From Paragonimus heterotremus (taxonomy: Eukaryota; Platyhelminthes; Trematoda; Plagiorchiida; Troglotrematidae), in assembly GCA_013368495.1 (NCBI GenBank), contig LUCH01000979.1:1-64000 (forward strand): DNA of 64,000 nucleotides, written 5' to 3'. The notes below the pieces were generated by a model. It saw only the letters and a program-made list of their open reading frames with translations. It was not told the origin of the DNA and made no database searches. The translations under genes and the position numbers were made by a program. Shown in pieces: positions 39,201-50,330 of the stretch (within the stretch, counting starts at the first letter, position 1; the number at the start of each line of letters is the position of its first letter).

Positions 39201-42200
39201 GCATTTTGACTTTTTGGGATTTAGCCTTCAAAACCATCTATTTGCTTTCATGTAATTTTGGTTTCTTTTTGTCGAAATATTTTCTTGCGTTTTTGTTGCT
39301 GCTGAACTAATTAAAACATATGATTGTGTTAATCAGTTCCATAGTCTTAGAAACAAGATATGTTTCGGATGAATAACTGAATGACCAAAGGAATGGAAGC
39401 AAGGGCGTGGTTGTCGTAACTTGTGCTCTGCCCCACACTATACAACCTGATACTAATTAACTGTCCGAATATCTAACGAACCAAAGCAAACATTATCTCC
39501 CAGGTAACAGGCATTTTCTATGAGCTATCCGACATTACACCCTGTGTACAGCTGGACACAAGAATGTTGACTACGTGACGTCAGACTGTTTCTAAAAAGA
39601 CGTGACGAACAGGTAGAAGCGGAAGCTTGCAAAGGCAGACGACAAAAATTGTGCAATACTAATTCTGTTTTGAATGTGGTCAGTTTAAATTATGTAAAGT
39701 AAACAGAGAAGGTGAATTTATTAATCATGATTAAATCATCATACTCATTCAGTTTATATTGTTGAAATCGCAAAAAACAGACAGCCTCAAAAGATGGCAA
39801 TCCGTGACACTTTAGCAATCCTAAATAAGTGTTTTACCACTGTTTTCACTTTACACATTGTGTATTGGAACTTAAACTTCGCATACACCAAAACATTTTG
39901 AAATTACGTGTTCATGAAGTAAGCATATTTGAACAGGGTAGCACATGAAAAACCCATGTTCTAAATCGTCTCAACGAGCTATGTCTAAGATAGAATGAAT
40001 GCACATTATGAAAGTTGCAGTACCTACTGCTTGCATAAAAAATTCAATAACGGGCAAACCATATTACTAGGAGTATTGTTTCATCATTGTGTTGATGGAT
40101 GGTTACATTTTTAAATGGAACAGTTAAGAAGTTTTTCTTTGCATTTTATGAATAAACGAATTCTCCTCGCAAATTATCAGATGAGCGCTATAGAATTTAA
40201 GCTTTCGTTGATTTTTTAACACGTCTTTATGCATAAAATAGTTTTCCTCAACAGCAAGACTCTATTTGCATAAAAGATGAAATTATCAGAATATATGATA
40301 AAATTAGTTTGCCTACCCCTTAGGTGCTTCACCGATCGGTAACTCTTCAAAAAATATCTGATTTTTTTAAATCCTCTCTTCGTAGTTAATGATATCTAAT
40401 CAGGTAGCGTACAGTTAAGTAGCCTGAATTTTGATTACAAAGGTAACAAATAAACTGTAATGGTTTATCATAGACAGTCAGGCAAAGAATAGTGTTTCCT
40501 CGTTATAATTGACGGAAGAAGATTCTTAAGAACAGAGGTTCACTTGGGTCAGTTTTAAGTCAGGAAATACCTCCAAAAATTACTTCATTTTTTAATAAGC
40601 TGATAGACATAGCATTATTACACAGTATTTTCAGTATTGTTTCAGTATATTACTAGCTGTCAATATAGAAATACTCAAAGAATTGAAACTGAAGGATAAA
40701 ATAAGCAACTGAGGACAAACGATAAGCAAAAATGTTGAAAAAAAGGACTCACCTTGTGAAACGAAAATCTCCACTTCGAAAAAAGTGGCCATGTTATTAA
40801 ACTTGTATTTTCCCGAATAAGTCACTTAGATTTTGCGTTACCTTTATATATTAATCATTACCAGACATAGATTGTTCTTCTTAACACCATGATCCAAATA
40901 CCATACCCGAATTAAAGCGTCATGGAATGTAACATCACATTTACAAATCTGCTGATAAGTGTTGGACAAAAACAGAAAGTTTGATCAACTTCATTCAGTG
41001 TTTTTATTCCTCTGGTATTGAGAAGTTTAGTGATACCCTGTATATCGCCTAAATCTTCTTTGAAAGATATGAATGTTGTGTTTCTGTGATACCGAATATC
41101 CTTACAGCAGAAGTCCGTTGCACGTATTTACTGTTTTTATGTTGAACTGAGTTTTTCTATACTTAAGAATGCAACGAACCAGATTATAGCATGCAGATAA
41201 TGAGTGTCTCAGTTTTGTTTAGTTACCTCTATATAGATAATAGAATACCGAAACCAGCATACTCCGATTCTTCTATCTTTTGTAATGCATACCGTTGAGT
41301 TAACTCAAAATAACCTTTCAAATTATGTCTAGTTTTAAAAACTACGGAAACAAAGTCAAATATTTTAATGCACAGTCCTCGTAAATATTACGGCTCCTAA
41401 GTTTATACGAATATTTCTCGGGAGTAATAATTGATAAATTTATTGATTACCAGCCTGTTTAGTCAGTCCTTCACATAGAATTGAGACTGGCAATACATAT
41501 CTCGTAGTGAACGATTTCATTTGACAAGACAGGAAACCCGAAACAATTCATCATATTCACGATTTTGTACCCGTATTTATCGCAAAGATAACTGGACTTT
41601 GATTGTGGAGTCGCACCAAAAAGTTAGTCACGGTGAATGGCATGCATAATGAACGCCTTATGGTAAGCTTTCGATGTACGTTTAGTTGAGCTGTTAAGTG
41701 CGTTTAGTTTCATAAAATACTAAAGACAGACTTATGTTCATTTTTTGAAACAGTATATAATTGAACCTTTCTTGATAAATTTTTGCTTCACTTTTTTCAA
41801 TAAAAAATATTCTTCAGCCATCAAAAGGGCAATATTGAACACAAAACGACTGAATTCCAACTAAATGGATGGTCACACAGACGTCAGATGAAGTGTTGAT
41901 TGTTTGTTAGGATGGAAAATTATGAAAGTCTTTCATCGAAAACGTATTTTTAACGCACAACCCATGGTTCATCGATAACTAGCAAGTCCCCATAGAACTG
42001 ATGAGAGTGTATGTGAACAAAGATATCGTTTAGAATACTACCGCACATTTTTGAACCTAAACTCACTCAAACGATTATGCCATCTGGCTTCCGTAAGTTT
42101 AGTCGTTATACTCACAACACGTTCGAACTTCTTTCAAAACTAGCTGTAGGATGTTTCATTAAGAACTAGTATTCTGAAGGAGAAGTGCATCAATGTTAGC

Positions 42201-42592
42201 CTTCTCATTGGTGAGGCACGTGACGATAACATGCAAACCTCAAATGAAAACGCGAAAACATAATCATTAGTATGCGACTACACAGTGTTAGTTACAACCA
42301 CAACAGTTTTGGCTTGGCGATAATTGACTTCGAGGGACAAACATTTCTTTATAATTATTAGAAATCCTCACAGTTTTCGTTACTAGCAGCAAGTGGCAAC
42401 TTCAACCGGGTTGACAAGTAGACTGAATCCTCATGTTGAACGGTGTTTATTAATAGATGATTGAATCAATCAAGAATTCATATTGGATGGCACGTTTTCC
42501 CAGCCCATTAGTTAAGCTCATATGCGGGCTGGACCAACGCAATATTGTTAAATACTACCTATGAACATGTGATCATTAACTATATACTAGTC
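36271..42592. other. Intergenic stretch, microsatellite only
   Basis: No gene recognised. Contains the GA microsatellite at 37566-37591. The remainder is AT-rich with only short chance open frames. Confidence 0.5.
37566..37591 (+). repeat. (GA)n microsatellite with one interruption
   Basis: A purine-only GA dinucleotide run, interrupted by GGG near its middle. It makes an open frame with a run of Arg and Glu residues that is not a real protein. Confidence 0.9.
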
Positions 42593-44940
42593 TAGTGAGG
42601 GCCAGCGATCGCATTATACTGCCGCGGTCGTAACCCCCAACGAGGCAGCTTTCCTCCGGGACCTTTCGCCGATCTAACCCATCCCAACAGTCTTTGGTCG
42701 GTCTCCACATAGAAACGTCAACCTATCAAACATGGTCTCTAATCTCCACACAATCACCAAACAGTCATTCTCCTTTGTTGAATAGTTTCGTCCAACAGGA
42801 CTCAGTACCGTACTAGCATATTCCACTACACCGTCTTCTTGCCTCAGTACAACTCCGGCTCCTACATCGCTCACATGTGTTGCGACAACAAAGCTCTGCT
42901 CAGTTACCAGTAATTTCAGTCAGTTGGCTCACTCTCGTCAATTGTTGAATATTGACAAACGCCTGTTAGCTTTTTTGACATGTGAAGCTGGCAATTCCTC
43001 TTCAGAATTCTGCATATTGAAGTTGCGAGGTCACTGAAACTTTTATAAATCGGCTGTAGAAACCGATGTGACCGAGAAAACTGTTGTAGGGTTCTCTTCC
43101 AAGTCGGAATCGGTTTCTCCAGCAGTGGCTGGACTTCACTCTGATCGACCTTGCGATCGATTAATACCACTGTGTGTTTCGCCAGTTGCAGTTTTGGATT
43201 ATTGGTCCGTAGATCAGATGGTTTATCCTTCTGCAACACATCTGAAACATGTATTGTATTTTGGGCCTCATTGGCGCAGTAGATGACGATATCGTCCCCA
43301 TAAACACCACTGGTATACAGTCTGCCCAGCACCTCGGGTATCAGTCGTCTGAACTTAAAGGGGGTACCCGACATTTCAAACGACATAGTTTTGAAGTGAT
43401 ATGACTTTTCTCTCATCATGAAAGTTTTATCTCGGTCCAGTTGCTTGATTGGAGTGTGCCAATATCCAGGCCAAAGGTTCAACACTGTGAACATCTTGGC
43501 GTTATGTAGTCTATTAAAATTTCTGCCATCGTTGGGGCTGCTACGACTTTGTTGACTGTGACCTAATTGAGCTGTCCGAATTCGATACGAAATCGACATT
43601 TTCCACCAGGCTTCGTCACTAACAAGACGGGAGAATTGAATGGGCTGTACGTCTCCTCGATAATTTTACTGTTTTAATTTTCCGCTGCGGGTGTTTCGGA
43701 ATTCTTCTGAAACTGAATGGTTGATATCGCTTTGGTTGTATGGGGGTTCCATATTCAGTCCAATCACAATAGCCGTGCAGATCCTCAGCTGTGGTGAATA
43801 ATTCTTGAACTCAGCGTATTATCTCATCCAGCAACTGGTTGTCACAGGTTGGTATCGCTGTAGGTTTGTTTGCTTCAATTAGTCCAAGCTGTGGTTTGCA
43901 CTTTCTCACCAATGGAACCACAACACACTTCGTTACGAGTTTATCATGTTTCAAGTTAGTCAGGACTTCAGCACGATCAGAAACCTCCGCTCCTAGCACA
44001 GTCTGACACGCATCGAGAGAAATGATGAAGGGCTGTTTGATTAAGTGACCACCGATTCGGACATCGTACTTTGCCAAGACATTAACTTTGAGAGTAAATC
44101 TACTCACTGTTCGAATGACCATTGCACACAACTGAACAATCTTCTGTAACCTTCGCACAATCAATGGAATCGCCCTCCCAGTGTCAATCAAACAACACTC
44201 CGAGCTACCAGTGATTTCTATCCCAACATAAACCGCCGTCTTACCAATCGCTTTCATTACCGGATTTCTTTTCCTAAACAAAAAACAATCGGTGGAACTT
44301 GACTTCTTCTTGTCAAACGGGCAAAATCTTCACTTGCTTCGACGTCTTCCACATCTGTAGCGATTTTTCTCTCTCTCCTTTGCCTTCAAATCCATCACTT
44401 CGTGAATTACCCTTTCTACTGCGTTTCGAAGGTCGTCCAGTTCGCTTGCTTTGCTTGCCTTCAACTCGTCGACTGTCAGGGAGTTTTCCACCAGCAACTG
44501 TACCAATCATTTGACATGCGATAAGGGCAATCTTGAGTTGACCCCGGACTACCGGTGGCATTCCCGCAGAGAATATTTTTCTTAGCATGCGTTGTTCTAA
44601 ATCCTGGTCCAACTGTTGCAAGTCTCTTGGCAACGCTGCCCGCAGTGACGTGGTGTAAGTGAGGGCGTCGCCCTCTGGAAGTAGATAGGGCCATCAAACC
44701 CGGAGACCGGCGCTTCCTTTGGGACGACTCACTCTGGCTTTGCGAGGTCACTCCGCGCCACCTTCAACAGCGCCTCCGCCCTGCCCCTTGGCAGTATCCA
44801 CAGGGTCGCCAGCTTCACCTGGTAGTTCCCGACTACAACCACTCCTTGAAACCATCCGGAAAACTCTGAACCTCCTTATCCTCGAACGGCTAAGACCGAG
44901 GGATCTTCATCCCTAACTCTGGTCAAGGCATCAATTGTTG
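42593..44940 (-). pseudogene. Ty3/gypsy LTR retrotransposon, gag-protease-RT-RNase H remnant, broken
   Basis: Read on the minus strand from about 44.94 kb down. A gag-like part comes first (KLATLWILPRGRAEALL, stop at 44731-44729), followed by a basic segment. The aspartic protease is at 44281-43811 with CCLIDTGRAIPL keeping the DTG triad. RT fingers follow near 43.63 kb (SPFNSPVLLVTKPGGKCRF), then an in-frame TAG, then RT palm at about 43.5 kb (KMFTVLNLWPGYWHTPIKQ) and the YGDD box at about 43.29 kb. RNase H lies at about 42.87-42.6 kb (SDVGAGVVLRQEDG, then NYSTKEND, then a frame change before VETDQ). Lesions include the motif A Asp in RT reading Asn, the first RNase H Asp reading His, several frame changes and stops, and no integrase. 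The residual reading order matches gypsy pol. No LTRs were identified. The element is inactive. Confidence 0.88.
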
Positions 44941-47403
44941 TGAGCCAAGAACTCGGATGGGGCAAAGATTGCCTACTTAGAAAATCGACACAGGATATAC
45001 GCTTTAACCTCATAAAATGCGAACATATTCATTTGTATATAACACTGATTCATGATGGACAAGTTGTTACGGTTGCCAATGGCCAGTTCATTTGTGAAAT
45101 GGAGACCACTTCATGTCAAAGTGCACTACGATGTTTTCTCTTGGATTTTCCCCCAATTACTTTACTATCCTACTGCATGCTCATGACACACTACCTAGTA
45201 GTATGAGTAGTATAATGCGTTCGGTGGTCCCCACTACATTAGTTATACGGATTGCTGGGCGCATTGTTTCTTGCATGTATTGGGACGCAAATAATTCTCA
45301 AAATAAGGGTCACGTAAACACAATATCCCATTTGTTAGTGTGATAACCACGCTTTAGGATGAAACCATACCCCTGGAAACTTCAACCTTTGCTTTAATGT
45401 CGCTTATTAGTATAGATGAACTGATTTATGCCGACGTTCGCCAAAAACCTTGAAGCAGCTTTTTTTATACATGGCAAATATGAAGGATAATTTTGCACAT
45501 TTTTAGCATTTTCTGCGCTAGAAGAGGACCATCTATCTCCATATATATAAACCAGCAACTAAGCTTTTTATTCGATGGTTGTATTATCTTGACAACTAGG
45601 GTGAATTAACAATGTCCACTGCTCTTCAAACTTCCACTTGAGCACTTCATAAACATTTATGTACTATGCATCGAAAATACAGTCCGTTTTAGACGACTTA
45701 CGTACAGACATATAAACATTGTAGGTCATGGATGGTCCGCTTGGCTTGGCAAAAGTGGAAATTTTCCTGAGAATGACTTAAAGGTGAATCTCTGGATATT
45801 CTGTCAAAACTCTGCTGTACAAAATGGCGTTAGAGATGTTCTTATTTACATATCAGCCGAACGGTTTTCGCTTTTTTCCCACCAAGGTGAATTAAACGAC
45901 ATTTAACGTTTTCAAGTCTACTGAATAATAGACTTACTGATGGTACGTTACAGTATTTAGTCAGTCAGAAGCGATGTGCAGCGTGTTATATTTTCTGCTC
46001 CCAGAGTTCATTCCAGTCGCATTCAAAAGTGGTTTTGTCAAAAAACTGTTATGTATAGCCAGCTGCACCGACAGTCCTAATAAACTGTAGGCAGAATAAG
46101 AAACGTATGACAATAAGCTTTAAGGGCAAATAGCTGAATCTCTACATCTTCCATTGCTGAAAATATCATGATAACGGATCACTGTGTTGGTCAGGTTAAT
46201 CTGTTCACGAGGTCTTTTCACAACCGGACTCCTAAAGTACTGATCTATAGCAAAGCAATCCACGTTCAAGCTTGTTAGCCGGTTTAGTGTGCATAAAAGT
46301 GGTTAAAGCAGCCGTTTGGATTAGTTCGATCATGTTTACATGACACTCTGTGTGATTGTTTGCGTGTTCTTACACCAAACAGTACGCAGAAAACTGACAT
46401 GACTGAATTTTCGCCTGTTCGGAGTTTTAATTACTCTATATTGATTCACTAGTGAGTGGTGTATGTTCATTCTGAACATATAGGTAGTGCACGTTATTAA
46501 CAGTGTACAGTGGCAAACGCCGAAAATCCTCCAACGTAATAGTCATTCCCTGAGTTGTATATAAGCCCCGATTCACACTTAAGCCAACAAAACGAAGTCA
46601 CATAGTTTTGTGTAGCTTAAGATGTTTCCAACCTGTTTTACATATAGTAATTTAATCTGTCCGGTGTGGCATGTGCTATTTCTGATCGTGAGAGGTCGTC
46701 ATTGATTGGGGATGATTGAGTGCGGTCGTTGCTGATCGTTCAGTTGCGGATGACCACTAGTGTGGTTTTTATCTTGCCGACTGTTCATAAAGCGCCGACG
46801 AAGATGGGATTGAAGCCCTTGCCAGAAACACCGGTGAATCAGTAATCAATCGTCTGAACCACCTGGGCACGTCAGAAGGCTGATGAAGTACAAGTCAGTC
46901 TTGAGATCTCACAGTGACAGTTTATGGCCTGTTTCCAAAGTACGAAGGCCGTTCACCAACGATGAAAAATAAGATAGATCTCTCATGTTTGACACTAAAT
47001 GATTAAATCCTTAACTTCATTTTTCCCGCTCAACGTACCTCCTCTTAGTCAACACAAATGATCTTTATCCATTCACATTGTTCGATTATATCATTTCGGA
47101 ATGTTACCCATGCGTTTATTTTGAACGGATTCAGTTCTCAGAAGTTAGTTACACAACTTCGGAATTTCAAACTGTCTGAACAATCTGACTGCGAATCGTG
47201 CCAATAAAAATTCCTACACCAACTCATTGGGGAAATACTGGAATAAAAAAAACGACATTGTGATTAGACGATAGCCTTCATGTTTAGTTAATAGAGCGAA
47301 TTGAATTTAACGAAGTGTGCACTTGTAATCTTTTCCATCTAGTGACAACCTTCAGTTGACTGTCAGTCATATATATACATCTATGTGTACATATTAAGAA
47401 GTA

Positions 47404-47427
47404 ATCCATATATATGTACATATGGAT
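47404..47427. repeat. 8-bp palindrome arms with AT-rich centre
   Basis: ATCCATAT and ATATGGAT are exact reverse complements flanking an 8-bp alternating purine-pyrimidine centre. It sits in a TA-rich run and may simply be low-complexity sequence. Confidence 0.8.
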
Positions 47428-47610
47428 CGCTTTTTAATTAACAAGTTGAATATACTGTCCACCCAATAGCTGTGCTGATGAATGTCATTGTTAACTGTTC
47501 AAAGTAGTCTACGCAAAATAATCTGTCCTCTAGATGATTTATTGGACAGAATATACAATGGGGCATTTAGGTAAAAGAGTCTCAATGTGGAATTTCCAGG
47601 TTTCCACCCT

Positions 47611-47690
47611 GGCTCCGTAAATTAACTGGTAGAGCATATGCAGCATAGGAGGTGGGGTTTCTGTCGGTGGTTTGAATTCAGTGGAGGTGT
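47611..47690 (+). repeat. tRNA-like sequence, probable SINE head or tRNA pseudogene
   Basis: AACTGGTAGAGCAT is close to the D-arm/A-box of many tRNAs (AGTTGGTAGAGCAT). About 40 bp later GGTTTGAATTC resembles the B-box/T-arm (GGTTCGAATCC), with two changes. The acceptor arms (GGCTCCG at the 5' side, GTGGAGG at the 3' side) do not pair cleanly and there are extra bases in the variable region. Anticodon assignment (GCA or AGC) is ambiguous. It is unlikely to be a functional tRNA; a tRNA-derived SINE remnant fits better. Confidence 0.5.
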
Positions 47691-50079
47691 AGATTTTTCT
47701 GAAAATGGTTTACTTTATAATCGAAAGAGCTGTATCATTCACTAATGACATATAGTTTATCGTTCTACAGAAAGGATCATATTACTGACGTCACTACGCG
47801 ATGAATGGTTTCACTGTGTTCTACTTTTGTTCATTACCGAATCCATAGTAAGGCTCAAAAAATGAATAACACGTTCGAATGTGTTTCAGTTCAATCTTTA
47901 CGCATGTATCTACTGTCAAGTAAAACCACAAATGAAATGCATGACTGAAACTGTTAGAATACGTTCTTTTAACAAACATAGTGTTTATTAGATGGTCTTA
48001 TTCAGTGCAACCAGTTTCGTCGTCTAGTTATTCCATTTAATGACCAGTTTCAGTCACTAAGTTTTTCACTATAGCGAATTAAAAAAAATACATGACATTC
48101 ATTTTAACACTGTTATCAGATGTTCTAATTTGCAGCTGATGAATACGTGTGTGTGGTGGTTTGATATAAAGTATCAATGAAAACTCAGTTTATTTCACCG
48201 ACTGTTTCTGATATGTATGTAGCTCGAGCTCGGTTGAAAAGTATTTATACTCATTCCTGTTTGTAGGCCACTGTTGTAAAGCCAACGAACTTTAAAATGT
48301 CCCCGTCCACGCTGGCTCGTAATAAACTGAACAACGATTGTTCTCGCTAGGAAGACGTCCACCATCACGCATTTGGCGGTTGCATATAGTCGACATAATG
48401 TGTTCAGTTAGTTTAAAATCTGAGTATTATGTCATCATAAGAGATGTTGAAAAACAAGAATAAACTTTTAACTTGGTAGTGTTTATTTCAAACAAGTACA
48501 GTCTTGTTCAATTCCGCATATTGTGTGAGCATAGTGACAGTTGACAATTGCATGCCGGACCAATGAAAATGTTTCGACGCTTTTTAACTTCACGTTTAGT
48601 TATGAGTACATCAGGGAACCAATCAAAATTTACTGAGGGGTATTGAAATTTTTACGCATCCAAACCGTAATCTAAGGAATTCAATAGAGATGCCAATTTC
48701 TGATTTCTGTTCCGGAGTTACAGACTTCCGTAAGTTTTTATATCTGGCTTATAAGTGTTACAGTTTCCTTATCCACGTAAAACCCATTCATCTACCTATA
48801 TTTCGTTGAAACGAAAGATATGCCGTTTGATAGTCCCTATATTTTGCTCTCATTTAAAATGTTCAGTTAAAATCTCTTTCATCTGTACGCAAACACTTCA
48901 TGGTAATGGAAAAGTGTATAATGATATGAAATGACGTTAGAATTGAGTGTCCGTTTGTATTATTCAGCAGTATGTGAATCATATATTATAAGGTATCACT
49001 TTATTACACTGCCGTATTACACAATAACATTACAACCAATCAAGCATTGTTTTGTCAGATACACATTAGGATTGATGTACGGTACCACCAGTTGTATATA
49101 GACACACTATCTCACACTTGGCAGATGTTACCTACGTCGAATTGGATTACTCCTTAGTGTCGACTCTGACGAGTGATCTGCTTGATCAATTCTAAATCGA
49201 TTTCTCTTTATCCCAAATGAACCCAGGTATTTAATTTCTTTGTCCGGTTAATTATTAGCCATATTAAAGAAGCATAGTATTAGCCGATAAGTAGCAAGGT
49301 ATTTATGTTACTGTAACTTCAACATAACTCGAAAACGAAAAGTGGCATTCATTACCTGAAGAACTTTCCAGTCAAGTGTGAGTAATGTTCAGTTTGAAGT
49401 AATTTCAGTCGCCGAGGTCTTATGGCTTTTACTTAAATCTATGTAAGCATTTGTATTGGCCAGGTCTCATAAAGAAAGTAGTCAACTGTGACTTTAACCT
49501 GCGTGACCGTTTTCTCATACATCTCATTGAGCTGATCACGAATTAATGGTTACCAATGTCGTTTATTACAAGCAAGTGGTAATATTCTAATTTTGGATAA
49601 GCATAGTGATTGGAAAACCCGTTTCCATGTTGGTTGCAACTCTTAGTCAATGGAATTATGTCTCCAGTGTACTAATAACTTCTGTGCCTCATAACTAATA
49701 GGGTGGCTGATTATCATGTTAGCACTAGGTTAGTCAAACCTTATTGACAATTACTCTAGTAAACCATCCTTTGTAAACCATTAATTTGTCCAGCAGTTCG
49801 CTGTTGTTCGAATTGTCCTCAAGTGGACAAACGAACCGTCACCAACGCCCTCAATTCACAGGGCTCTCTTTTGTAGTAGATCTTCTGCTAAACCACTTTG
49901 GTTGTGGAAAATTTTCTTCTTTAAATGAATACCGAGTGATTTGGTGCTTCCGACTACATTAGAATTCACTATCAGGGAACAACAATAAGCCTTTGATATA
50001 TATTATACAAATCATTTCACGTGAAATATATCATCCAGGGCTGCTCGTATATTAGCTCACCAAACCATCGTCAGGGCCC

Positions 50080-50330
50080 ACTGATGTGAGGAACCAGTGT
50101 TATTATGAAGAAGTAACTGGCAGAATGTATGGTGTATGGTATCGTGCACTTCACTCGCTTCAGCTCAATAACTAAAACTAGGGTTCGCCGTAGTTCACGT
50201 CTCAGTCATGACAATGATACACATCACGGATGAGCCCCAACAGGAGAAAAATTCTGGTCTGGTGCATTTTCCCGGAGAAGGTGGACTTACACATCTACGG
50301 AAACTCAGACGATGCCATCACTCGTAACTG
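50080..50330 (+). repeat. Copy of the hammerhead-bearing short repeat
   Basis: Aligns by eye with the 56.3-kb copy: AGTTC, then CAATGATACACATCAC, GATGAGCCC, TCTGGTCTGGTGCAT and ATCTACGGAAA. The ribozyme-like part is 50222-50264. Stem I is CATCA with TGGTG (5 pairs), the cleavage triplet is GTC at 50257-50259, and stem III has an A-T pair plus wobbles. The core reads CGGATGA (U4 changed to G), the GAA position reads AAA, and stem II is broken, so it should be inactive. The 118-codon frame starting at 50230 is an accident of this repeat. The left edge of the copy is uncertain. Confidence 0.68.

Larger units (their letters stand above)
44941..50079. other. Intergenic stretch with SINE scrap and palindrome
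   Basis: No gene recognised. Holds the palindrome at 47404-47427 and the tRNA-like sequence at 47611-47690. A frame near 49.41-49.54 kb contains YWPGLIKKVV, resembling the zinc-binding end of gypsy integrase, but nothing around it supports an element. Confidence 0.45.

Noticed and set aside
42001..42040. CTGATGA with downstream CAAAGATATC, considered as a hammerhead
   Set aside because: No pairing for stem I or II, and the GAAA element reads CAAA.
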